From positions 1 through 26,969 of the forward strand of contig PUDQ02000012.1 in the NCBI GenBank assembly GCA_002964805.2: DNA of 26,969 bases, read 5' to 3'. The position numbers were made by a program, and so were the translations under genes. Below are positions 1-8,883 of this stretch, piece after piece. Under the pieces are notes generated by a model that searched no databases, had not been told where the DNA came from, and worked only from the letters and a program-made list of their open reading frames with translations. How positions within the stretch are numbered: position 1 is the first letter of the stretch; each line of letters opens with the position of its first letter. The stretch comes from Trametes villosa (lineage: Eukaryota; Basidiomycota; Agaricomycetes; Polyporales; Polyporaceae).

Positions 1-9
1 AAGACTGGA

Positions 10-47
10 GAATCTACCGGAACCACCCGGAATATTCCGGAATATTC
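10..47 (+). promoter_or_regulatory. Heat-shock-element-like array
   Basis: GAA occurs at 30-32 and 40-42 and TTC at 35-37 and 45-47, each separated by exactly two bases, which is a perfect four-unit nGAAn/nTTCn heat-shock element. Further GAA triplets at 10-12 and 20-22 keep the same 5-bp register, with degenerate units between them. A separate two-unit dyad GAA-CA-TTC lies at 102-109. Such arrays are bound by trimeric heat-shock factor. They lie 86-186 bp upstream of the TATA box at 196-203, a usual position for an activator site. Confidence 0.6.
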
Positions 48-195
48 CGTACCCCACCCATGGTGCCCCAGACTACTCAGATAGGCAGAGAGAAAGTGCT
101 AGAACATTCTAGGAGGTCCCATATGGACCCCATGACCAGTAGCCACAGTTTCCTAGTATGGATGTATTTGCTTAGTCAGCGGCCCTTCAGAAAGG

Positions 196-203
196 TATAT
201 AAG
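196..203 (+). promoter_or_regulatory. TATA box of the retroelement-like promoter
   Basis: TATATAAG, placed downstream of the heat-shock-like sites. A start of transcription is expected roughly 25-35 bp downstream, near 225-240, where an A- and C-rich leader without ATG codons begins. Confidence 0.5.
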
Positions 204-336
204 CCAGCCTGAAGGAGCCCCCCTAAGAAGAACCCCCAGTTTTAGAACACACTCAGAAGCAGACAGCAGCAAGCAGCCTAGGCTTCACTAGCTACTCAGA
301 CATATTCCCATAAGGCCAGCAAGAGCAGGGAGATTT

Positions 337-800
337 GTAAGTAGCTTAGTCAGCAGGCGAGAAGATAAGCAAGTATTAGGTAAGGAAAGGATCAATCAGG
401 CGAGTCCTAGATCCTCTACATCAGCACAGTAAGAGAACGCACGTACGTCGCCGTAGGTAAGGCGAAACTCTGCCCGATTTCGCATTGCGAGTGCGGGAAA
501 GTCAGTAAAGCACTCTAGGAGAGCACTCAGCAGCAGACGGCTCTAGGAGGGCCACAGGAAATAACTCTTGGAGAGTTACCGCAGACGACTCTTGGAGAGT
601 CCCAGTAGCAGGCTCTAGGAGAGCATTGCACAGTAGTACGCCTCTTGGAGAGCCCCGTAGCACAGTTCGTGGAGAACCTCAGTAGTAGACTCTAGGAGAG
701 TCCCAGCAGCAGACTCTTGGAGAGTCGCATCAGAAGACAAGCAACGGAGAGCTTAGTAGGAAGCTCTCACCCAGTCGTGAACAGACTAATTCTTTTACAG
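337..800 (+). other. Candidate leader intron enclosing the hairpin array
   Basis: A consensus donor GTAAGT lies at 337-342. A branch-like GACTAAT at 784-790 is followed by the pyrimidine-rich acceptor TTCTTTTACAG ending at 800. If used, the intron would remove the whole hairpin array from the spliced RNA and keep it only in the unspliced (genomic) RNA. At 464 nt it is much longer than the other introns in this window. No transcript evidence is available. Confidence 0.3.
513..768 (+). repeat. Array of about ten covarying hairpins with GGA loops
   Basis: Units recur about every 24-26 bp. Each is an inverted repeat with a five-base loop of form NNGGA (TAGGA, TTGGA or GTGGA). Clear stems: 539-543/549-553 (GGCTC with GGGCC, one G-U pair), 563-567/573-577 (AACTC/GAGTT), 587-591/597-601 (GACTC/GAGTC), 612-615/621-624 (GCTC/GAGC), 665-668/674-677 (GTTC/GAAC), 688-692/698-702 and 712-716/722-726 (GACTC/GAGTC). 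Weaker three-pair versions lie at 513-523 and 642-652. The last is the longest: eight pairs, 747-754 with 761-768, loop AGTAGG. Stem bases change in pairs while the loop GGA stays, as expected for selection on RNA structure. Confidence 0.75.
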
Positions 801-1078
801 ATCGTCAACGTCACCATCTCGGGTGTACCGGGTGTATAGATTCAAGAACTAAGCATTGCGAACTCGGCGAAGCCTCTGTTGGAAAAACAGGAAACCCCAC
901 ACGCTTTGCGGCAAGCTCGCGCTTCAAGGGACTAATCACAACACCAACTCCCCTCGACATCGAAAAACAAATTTCTGGACTCGACGTCGACCACGCCAAC
1001 TACGACACAAATTCATCACTCAATCCCAAACCCCAACGAGCACGACAGCGTGCCTCAGCCTCCTTCTCGAGTTCGTAT
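801..1078 (+). other. Open frame after the leader, possible start of a gag-like region
   Basis: Immediately after the acceptor at 800 a frame stays open to a TGA at 1076-1078. It has no ATG near its start. Its middle reads TPTPLDIEKQISGL, an amphipathic stretch of a kind seen near the N-terminus of gag polyproteins, but I do not recognise a family. The end of the frame overlaps, on the opposite strand, the last readable codons of the transposase gene, so the real retroelement sequence probably stops near 1035. This may be non-coding. Confidence 0.2.
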
Positions 1079-3771
1079 GTTTCGTGAGCTTGACACGTCG
1101 TTGCCGCGAACACGCGAATGGCTTCGTACACCTGTGAGGTGGCCGTGTCGAAGATGTCGAGGGTTATGTCGGTGTGCAGCCTGAGCTTTGCTAGCGCGTG
1201 CCAGTTCGCCAGCTCGAACAGGAGGTCGGCGACCGTTTCGTCGTCGCGGAGTGGTAGTAAACCCTCCATCACAGGCATCATACACTGAGAGAGGAGGCAT
1301 TAGTACCAGCAATCGCACGAACCCGAGCACTCACAATCAGGAAGTCCTCGTAATCGCGTGCTGCCAGGTTCTTGCACGCAGCAACATCATTCCAGAACTT
1401 GCGGATTTTGTCTCGCCCGAACGTTGGCATATTGCGCATTCTAGATACGATACAATCAATGTCAAATGGAATACATGATACACCGTGCTTACTCACCTGC
1501 GGTTAAACTCTTTGAGCGCGTCATCGCCCTGAGCAGCAACCAGACGAAGGAGGTGGAGGAAGATGGCCTTCCAGACGCCGATCTCGAACTCATGCAGAAG
1601 GTCGGGCGCGAAGAGTTCGTAGAAGTTGATACCGAACTGAGCTAGCCGCACCGAGAACGCGCTCTAGTATACCTCGTGTTAGATAGACCGGCGCGAGCAT
1701 TAGTAGCTATCTGAGCTTACCTGGATGGGGTTGAGGGAGCGAGAGTCCAATAGGTTCTTGACGCGCTTGCCTGCGAGAGATACCCCTTTCGTGAAGACGA
1801 GCCTACGTGCCTTGAGGATATCCTGGCGGAGATGAGCGTCGTCTACCCGCTCCGGGGCAGGCTGTCCGGTGCCAGCTTCGTGGACGTTGTCCTTCTCGAC
1901 GAGACATCGGGGGCAAAGGCAACGAGCTAGAGGCTTGAGGGCGGCGAGTAGGATCCTGATGCGAGGTCAGCGTGAGAGAACAACGGGGCAATGCACCTCA
2001 CAACTCACTTCTCCGGGTAGTCAGCGGAGTATGTCAGAAATCGGGGGAATATGCGCCGGGTGACGCCATCACCGCATGTCACCAGGATGCCATGCTCGTA
2101 AGCGTGCATGAACTCCTCGTCCAACAGGAGGAGCCAGATCTGTTGCATGAGTTCCCGCTTACAAAAGGTCATGACATCCGCCGAAGTCGGCGTGCCGTAG
2201 GCGTCTTTGTATGCATCCTGGATACTGTCGGGGAGCTGCAAGCGAATGTATTAGCTCAGGGGGTGTTTGCATGGCTTACGAACACATACCGATGGGATAT
2301 AGGCGAGGTGCTGGGCAGAGAACTGTGTTGGCATGGAGCGGATGTACTTCGACAGGGCGGCAAAGTACAGGTAGATGGGCCAAAGCTGGGCGGCCCCGAA
2401 GCTGGTGAGGTGGGTAGCATCAGAGCCGAGCAGGATGATGAATGCCGCGTACGGCACGTCCGGGGCATCTGCGGGGTTACGGGGCTGCTTCCGGATCTTC
2501 TCGTGGATGTCCCAAGCCCCGTCGGAGTTGTACACGTCGGTGTAGATGCGCACCTTCTCCTGCGGCAGCGGGGCCGGGCTGCCCTGGGAGGTAGACGGTG
2601 AGGATGGGCGGGAGGCTTCGTTGGTAGGCTCCCAGAACGCGCGGTGAGGGTTCCAGTTGTACATGCGCGCGAATCGCTCATCTTCCGCAACACCGCGCAC
2701 AACGGCGGTCAGACGTCGGTGGAAGATGCCCTTGATTGTGATTTTCGGCGCGTCGGCTTCGGTCTTATACTTGGCCTTTGTCTTCGGAAGCGGGATCTCA
2801 ACCGAGCTCTCGGTCCAGCCGTCGGCTGCCGAGAAGATCCCCGAGGGATGCTCATACTTGTCCATCATTTCTTGTACCATGTGAGCGCGGACGCCGATGA
2901 GGTCGTCGAGAGAGAAGCCTCGGGACCTGAGGACATCTAGAAGCTCATCGAAGTCGTCGAGAGACTTCGTGATAGAGCTATTATACCACCAGTCGTATAG
3001 GCGGTATAACGACTTGTTTGGGAAGGGCCCGAGCCCTGCAGCGGACTGCTCATCCTCGGGACTGGGAGGAGCCTCCTCGACGGCTACGGCGCTGTTGCGC
3101 GTGAGCCAGAAGATGCTCTTCGGAGGGCTGCGGTCTTCAACGGTGTCTCGCGCAAGGGCAGGCGAGTCGCATAGAGAGTCCAGGGTCTTGTCGGCTTCAG
3201 GATCGCGCACGACTGGTTCGGAGTACTCGCGCGAGATTCCAAACTCGTTGAGCGGAGTACGCCAGACTGGGGGTGCGTCTTCGTCAGGAGCGTCCTCAAC
3301 GGTGGGCGAGACGTAGCGAGCGGCGGTGAATTGTGCGTCTGGCTCCGGGAATGCGTCGGCGAGATGGCCCGGCATCTCATCCTTTGTCGAGGGCACCATA
3401 TCTTGAAGGCGCTTGGGTATCCGGAGGACCCGGCCGCTGCGCGCGCGCGGCTGTATGGGCGCGGGGTCAGGCACGGCTGGCGGAGGCGTCGGATAGCGCG
3501 GAGGCTGGGTATATGCGCAGTGAGTGCTGATCAGCGTGCTGCGAATTAGTATACACACCTCAGCAACCTGCCCAGGCTCCTCGTCAATGTCCTCCTGGAC
3601 CTTCCTGCGCTTGTGGGCCTCTTCCTCAGCCTCCTCTTCAGCCTCGCGCTTGGCAAAGGCGGCGGCCATGCTAGGCACGGCGAATTCGCATTTCTTGCGG
3701 TGTATTGTAAGGCCGAGCTTGCTTTTTGCGACGATATCACAGCCTTCGGCCTTGCAGGGGTAGGACGACAT
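1000..3771 (-). pseudogene. Plavaka-type transposase gene, 3' end lost
   Basis: DDE-type DNA transposase of the fungal Plavaka group. Exons on the minus strand: 3771-3559, 3504-2290, 2235-2009, 1955-1721, 1663-1497, 1440-1335 and 1284 to about 1035; all introns close in frame. The N-terminus has a zinc-finger-like C-x4-C-x12-H-x3-C (residues 6-28). An acidic and proline-rich linker follows, then the core with ILLGSDATHL (first acidic residue), HAYEHGI, CGDGVTRR and YSADYPEK, a CLCPRCL cysteine cluster, APDLLHE (second acidic residue), MPTFGR, and WHALAKLRLHTD. The family's C-terminal part, with the expected third acidic residue, is missing: the frame leaves the family near 1035 and stops at 1000, where the retroelement-like sequence begins. 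About 800 residues remain, without internal stops, so the loss looks recent. It is divergent from the transposase at 8884-13181. Confidence 0.85.
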
Positions 3772-4042
3772 GGCAGCAGGAGGATACAAGCAAGAGCGAG
3801 ACTGAGCGGGACGAAGGTCGAGGTGCGCGAGAGGGACAAGTACTAAGCGCCCGTGGAGGAGCGCGTCGCGTCCGCGATCGCGCGCCCTAAATCGTGCACG
3901 TGACCGCGTATCTTGACGCGCCTTGGTCTTCCTGCACCTTCCTTCGTGCTTTCTTTCCCCCGCCCCGCCTCTATAAAAGCGCGCCGACTTCTGGATGCCC
4001 CGCAACTCCTCTCTTGCCCCTCTACCACCACCAGCCCACCAA
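3772..4042. promoter_or_regulatory. Bidirectional promoter between transposase and DUF6698 gene
   Basis: This 271-bp gap separates two start codons pointing away from each other (3771 minus, 4043 plus). TATAAAAG at 3972-3979 points to the DUF6698 gene, about 65-70 bp before its ATG, followed by a C-rich CCTCTACCACCACC leader. No equally clear TATA box is seen for the minus-strand gene. Confidence 0.55.
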
Positions 4043-4851
4043 ATGGCGAGAAAGCCAGCCGTCGGACACAAGTCCAAGCCTCAGAGCGCAGAGTCCGAGG
4101 AGCATTCCTCGGGCTCTGAAAGCTCTTCCGAGTCCGACGGGCCCGCAACACCTCCGCCTCCGCCTCCGCCACCGCCCAAGAAGAAGAGAAAGAAGACCAA
4201 GAAGTCCAAAGACGTCGCCGAGGACCCGGAGCCTGAGGCCGAAGACATCACGCCGGCGACGAAGGCCTCCCGTCGTGAACGCGAAGAGGATCCGGGTGAC
4301 CAGCCGGATGCGGAGCCGCGCAAACGCGCGCGCACCACAGCTGACTACGACCGAGCTGTTATCCGCGTCTTCAGGGCTTGGGACAGCGGTTGCAAGTGAG
4401 TATATGCGCATTTATTGTGCATATATGCGCACTATTAACGTGTCCCTAGGCAGGAAACTCGCATTAGCAACGGTTTTGAACAGGATTACATGAGTGCCCG
4501 CGGAGCCGTTCGCTTCATTGGCGATTACATCGACTACCACCATCTGCTGACCGAAGGGCTCAAGCGCGGGCTTGTCTACAGCAACGATGACCCAGAGTAC
4601 ACCAAGTCGCCTACGTAAGTCGTGCACATATGTGCGCATATATGCACTCATGCAAGGACTCGAACAGGAACTGGACCTCCTACTGGGACGCAAGAGTGAT
4701 CTTCCAAATTCTGGTTGAGATCTTCCCCAACATCAAGACCCATGTTCCGTACCTCCGGCGGCACCCGCAGCTTGTCGCCAAGATGGCAGCCTTCGTGAGT
4801 GTGCTACGGTCCTAACCGTTTTGGGAGTCTAACGGTCACTGGCGCATACAG
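4043..4851 (+). CDS. DUF6698-family protein, N-terminal half of a split gene
   Basis: Exons 4043-4395, 4450-4614 and 4668-4794, then intron 3 with donor GTGAGT at 4795 and acceptor AG at 4850-4851. The start at 4043 follows a TATA box and opens MARKPAVGHK. Residues 1-110 are charged and disordered, with a nine-proline run followed by a KKKRKKTKK nuclear-localisation-like stretch and an acidic segment. The folded part then begins (YDRAVIRVFRAW, ARGAVRFIGDYIDY, GLKRGLVYS, HPQLVAKMAAF), matching the helical N-terminal part of fungal DUF6698 proteins. At 4852 homology stops abruptly: past the acceptor the frame reads ASAIYEVF and meets a stop after about 37 codons. The missing C-terminal half is at 24628-26037. 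The three exons total 645 nt (215 codons) and end in phase 0, as the right half requires. Function of the family is unknown. Confidence 0.8.
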
Positions 4852-4852
4852 G

Positions 4853-4864
4853 CATCAGCAATAT
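4853..4864 (+). repeat. Left terminal inverted repeat
   Basis: CATCAGCAATAT. It pairs with the reverse complement of 24616-24627 with one mismatch and lies at the point where DUF6698 homology ends. The next bases are CCTGG/CCTCC-rich, as they are inside the right end. Confidence 0.55.
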
Positions 4865-7800
4865 ACGAGGTTTTCCTGGAGCCTCCTGACCGGGGCTGGC
4901 CAGTCCTGACAAGGCCTGGGCGGCTGACATCCTCTGATCAATCACAGTGGCGAGGTCGATCATCTTAAGCAGTCCCTCAGATCATTACAGCTCATTAGTC
5001 GAGTGTGTCAGAGGTATTATAATCGTTTCACCCAGTCAACCAGCTTGCTGCCAGAAGCTCAGTCCATTCCAGACCGTCAGGGCTGCCAGAAAGTGGGCAT
5101 ATCAATCTTTTGGGCGAACTCAGTCGGGCCGCCCACTGGGGCAGGAAGCTAGTAGCCCAGTCCACTCCTTGCAACACCAACTTGGCGCGTCTCGCCTCTT
5201 CAACTCAGGCTTACGCTTCACAGGTTGCAGCGCTCTATCCGCTCTCTTCCAGAGCTCTTCGAGTTCGGGGAAGGATGCGAGCGACCCGCCCGTCGTCGGC
5301 ATCCTCGCGAACGCAGGTACCCTCTCGCGCGACCCGGCTCGCGCGCGCACCGCTGAAGCCCGCGCCCGCAGACACCATCGTCCTTCTACACGCCCAAGGC
5401 CGGGCTGATGTACCTCGCAACTCCGCGATCGCCGTCGCGCACCTCGTGTCGAAGACGGGCGTGCGCCAGGTGCTCGTGAGCGCGGGCCCCGCGATGCAGC
5501 GCCTCGCGCACGACACGCGCGACCTCCTCGCGAACGACGGGCTCGCGCTCGAGCTGCTGCTCATGCCGATGTGTGAGAGCTGGCCGCCATAGAATGATAT
5601 GCGAAAACCCGGCAACCCTGACGCGTCTTGCGGTCGTGCTCGGGTTCTCGAGCCCGGGACGAGCGCGCCGCGCAGCGTCGGTGCGCACATGCACGGCCAG
5701 GTCCATTCCGAACGGGCAGTGGGCGGGCGAGCACTGTCCACGACTCACCCACGTTTGCACCCCCTGCGTCGTCGCACTCCATAGAGCGGCAGACGTCGAG
5801 CAGGGGCGCACCCCTCCCCCTCCCCCCATCCTTGCTCGGGCGAGAGGAAGACGCATACCCGAAGGCCGTAGTAGGCTCACAATGGGAGGACAACATCAGC
5901 GAGCAGCTGCCTGGAACGAACGCGGCGGATTTAACTTGAAGAACAACGGGCGTGGCACAGGTGATTATTAGAACATACCGGGGCAACCTGCCTGCGCCCC
6001 CGGACAGGCCGCTGCCATCCACCATACCTCTGACTTGAGAGCCGTAGTGACGAGGCGAGGGGAACGCTCGCAGTCGATGACTACCGCATGAATCTGCACT
6101 CCCCCATGCTCGACGCTCGTGCCGGACGCGCAGCTGACCGCTCCCCTGTGCTACCGGCGGCCGGGAATCCGCTCGGACGACGGCGTCGCCGTGTCGTGCT
6201 CCTGGTCCCGTCGTGTCCTCGTCGCGGCGACCCTCCGACGCAGTCTCTCCCACTGCGGTCGCCCGATTCGACCAGACGTCGCGCTACCCGCCGGCTTCAT
6301 CGACGCGAACGCCACACGGGCGCATCGCCAACGGGCGTGCATGGCATGCGCCAGGCCGCCTACATACGATCGCGTAGGGAGCACCACCACCGGCGGAATG
6401 CCGCGTGCGAGTGCGCGGCGACGGGTCCGCCAAGGCCTGCGAGGGATGTGGTTAGTCTTGCTTGTACACGCAGATACTGACCGTATAGCGCCGATGGCAT
6501 CTTCATGCGCCGTCCCATTTGCTCGGAGAGCACGCGCGGCCGAGAGTGGATTGCGAGGGCTGGGGCAGAAGGCGTGAGCGTAAGCGAGCAGGCGGGCGGA
6601 AGGTCGACGACGAGCAGCTCACCTTGAGGCGGTACACTCCCCGGACATCCTGCCGTACGGTGCGGAGAGCGTTGTCGTCGCGGCGGCACACATCTGCTCA
6701 CCCGCGTAGAGATCACTAGTCCCTGCGAAGATGAGCCGATACATGCACCGGTTCAAGGCACAAATATGCTGCTCCTTGGGACGGAGCGAGTCGCAATGCA
6801 GACCGGAGGGACATCTGTACAGAGAGCACCTCCATACTCTGCGGAGTTTGTACGACCGGGAGGGCCTCCAATAGACCAAACTGCACATTCGCTGTTAGAT
6901 GCAGCACACACGATATTACGCACCTGACAAGTTCTGAGCACTTAATACTCAGCGGACTCATTGTAAGCGCGTTCAAGGATCCCTGTGCAAAACGGGGGTG
7001 AGTGTCCACGGAGGATGTCGTGGTCGCCAGAGTTCACAAAGAGAGCCCCATAGTTGGGGCCACCCGAGCATCGAGGCACCTAGAGAGTCGCGGACAGTAT
7101 AGCTGGCAAGCACGAGAGTCCGACAGGAGGCGGGTGGTAATGTTGGCCCAGTGGTTTGTCGCCGACAGATGCCCTTGGGTTATATGTAAACTGGAAACGT
7201 GCATCAGTAATCAACAAGACAGAAAGAATACTTCAAAGAGAGCCGGGAGATAAGTTCAGACAAGGTCGCCAGCTCTAGCCTGTATTCGGGATACCCCCGC
7301 GAGACCTCGAGCTTAAGTATAGCAAAGCGTCGAGTTGCGAGAGATGAGAACTCGTACAGAGCACGATAACGCTGCGCACTAGTTACAAGCAGTCAATAAC
7401 ACACCTTCTCCTTTGTTATGCCCCAGTTCGGATGCCACTAGAAGCCGTCAGTCGAAAGGCAAGAGCAAAGGACTCTGCCACGTTGCACTCCGGTCGGACG
7501 CACCTGACTTAGCTCCCGGAGGCAGTCAGGCACTCCATTCACCACAAAACTTACCAGGTACTACTAGACATGCGACCAGAAGGTAGAGAGGCTGCCGGGA
7601 CTGCGTGTGGGGGGTCAAGGAGTCGAGTAGATGGTGGAGACAAGGAGCGTAGTTCGTGCCGCGCGCTCGACTTTCGCCGGCGCGTATCAAGTCACGTGAA
7701 TCCTGTATCGCTGGAGGCGCGGCGGACTTCACTGTGTTCTTTCACGACCATAACTGACGCTCTGCTTCATACCTCGACCGCGTGTTCTCTCAACACATCT

Positions 7801-7890
7801 AGTAGGTCATACTGTGTGCCTATGACGCCTGCGAATTGGCACTCAACAGCGCGGCAGCCTCCGGCTCCGACCGGCGACCCGCCGTCGGGG
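4865..7890. other. Left arm: no convincing gene
   Basis: This 3-kb stretch has only short open frames in overlapping registers. The first 250 bp are rich in CCAG and CTGCCAGAA motifs that loosely echo the right subterminal repeats. One frame on the plus strand (5365-5592) has protein-like composition and is listed separately. On the minus strand between about 7009 and 6400 several intron-like pairs occur (a donor GTGCGTAAT with acceptor TCTAACAG near 6900; a donor GTGAGC with acceptor CCCCAG near 6600; a donor GTCAGT with acceptor CTCGCAG near 6470), but the exons could not be joined in one frame and the peptides match no family I know. It is probably decayed cargo or old intergenic DNA. Confidence 0.5.
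5365..5592 (+). pseudogene. Unrecognised protein-like fragment
   Basis: A frame that stays open through this GC-rich stretch reads TIVLLHAQGRADVP, AIAVAHLVSKTGVRQVLVSAG, then PAMQRLAHDTRDLLAND, with alternating hydrophobic strands and amphipathic helices like a Rossmann-type alpha/beta fold. It stops at TAG 5590-5592. No ATG, signal peptide or motif fixes a start, and I do not recognise the family. It may be one exon of a decayed gene in the left arm of the large element, or a chance frame caused by the high GC content. Confidence 0.25.
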
Positions 7891-8835
7891 CATATACTAC
7901 CCAGCCAAGCTGGAATGCTACAGGAGCCTATACGCCTACAAACTGCGCGAACCGCTCCCTCAAGCCATTTGTGAGCTGTTCTACTCGTGTATCACCGAAG
8001 TCTACGCGTCAGTAGGACCTTATCGCGACGTGCGCTCCGAGTCGGCGGATGCAACTTGAAGCGCGAAACCTGCAAAGCGTTCGGCCTCTGGCTCCCGGGG
8101 TAGAAGCTGCCCGTGCGCATAAAGGAGATGCGCATGGCCAAGAACTTCGACGCCTACCCGATCTGCTCAACAAGGTCGAGCTGATGATCCAGTAGGAGTT
8201 CAAGCCGCGCGCTTTCTCTCTGCAGGTGCTTACGCACGCGAGCTACGAGGGCGACGCCGTGGTGATGTCGCTCGAACGGCTCGAGTTCCTCGATGATTCG
8301 ACGCTCGACATGGTCGTCACCGACTACTTCTACCGCGCCGCGAAGAGGGATTACTCGCCTGGGTACGCGTACATCAAGCAGGAAGCAGCCATAAAGTTGC
8401 ACATCCTCGCGTACGCGTGCCTCAGCGTGTTTGTGACCGTTGAGCGACGCCGATGTCGAGAGCGGGCTCGCGACGACGGACGACTCGTAGCGCGTGCAGC
8501 TCAGGGAGAACCTGCTGCGCCCTAGCGACCGCGTGCTCGAGGACCACAGTCTGATCTTTGCGCGATTCGAGAAGCACAAGCCTGTGGAGAACCGTATCTA
8601 CTCCTGGGCGACGCTCACGAACATACAGGCTTCGAAATTCGTCAGCGACATGATGGAGAGCATCCTCGGCGCGGTGTACACTGACGCGATGGGTAGCCTC
8701 GACGCGGCGCGACGGGTGATTTGCAGTCTCGGCCATATGGCGCAAGTCCTCGAGCGCGTTGTGATCGCGAGGGTGTGAACGTGCGGCAAACGGTCTCGCG
8801 GCTCGCGATCTGGGCGGCGAAGCAGGGGATAGATA
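7891..8835 (+). pseudogene. Dicer-like RNase III gene relic
   Basis: A broken copy of the C-terminal part of a Dicer-like dsRNA endonuclease. Readable pieces in order: AKLECYRSLYAYKLREPLP with ELFYSC (about 7900-8000); LPDLLNKVELMIQ, a TAG at 8193-8195, EFKPRAF and VLTHASYEGD; the RNase III signature ERLEFLDDSTLD (8274-8309), where the usual glycine is aspartate but the acidic residues remain; a frameshift near 8440-8460; a TAG at 8488-8490; the second acidic motif SDMMESILGAVYTD (8644-8685); then another frameshift after the TGA near 8776 before SRLAIWAAKQGI. At least two in-frame stops and two frameshifts make it non-functional. It runs toward the Plavaka transposase, whose stop is only about 50 bp away. 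It could be element cargo that decayed, or older host sequence. Confidence 0.8.
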
Positions 8836-8883
8836 AGGATTGTCCGTCCGAGTACACAAACAGTATCGTACACCTGTGTTCAC

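Larger units (their letters stand above)
1..800 (+). mobile_element. LTR-retroelement-like promoter and leader (partial)
   Basis: No coding potential is visible, but the layout resembles the U3-R-leader part of an LTR retroelement. It has an upstream heat-shock-like element (10-47), a TATA box TATATAAG at 196-203, a CAG-rich transcribed leader, then an array of small hairpins (513-768). The element is cut by the window start. I found no second LTR copy in the window and could not identify a tRNA primer-binding site, so the class is an inference. Its right edge lies near 1000-1060, where a transposase reading frame on the other strand is truncated, which suggests this element inserted there or was joined by deletion. 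It could instead be the promoter of an unrelated non-autonomous element. Confidence 0.45.

Noticed and set aside
513..768. CRISPR-like array
   Set aside because: Spacing is regular but the units are short covarying palindromes, not identical repeats with unique spacers, and the genome is fungal.
2251..4077. A start of the left transposase upstream of 3771, reading into the promoter region
   Set aside because: The zinc finger begins right after the ATG at 3771, and the upstream extension lies in the shared promoter with low-complexity residues.
5235..6253. Long minus-strand open frames in the left arm
   Set aside because: Arg/Ala/Gly-rich products of high GC content, overlapping in several frames and without family motifs or consistent splice phases.
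6360..7009. A possible multi-exon minus-strand gene
   Set aside because: Several donor and acceptor pairs look good, but the exon phases do not agree and the peptides match no known family.
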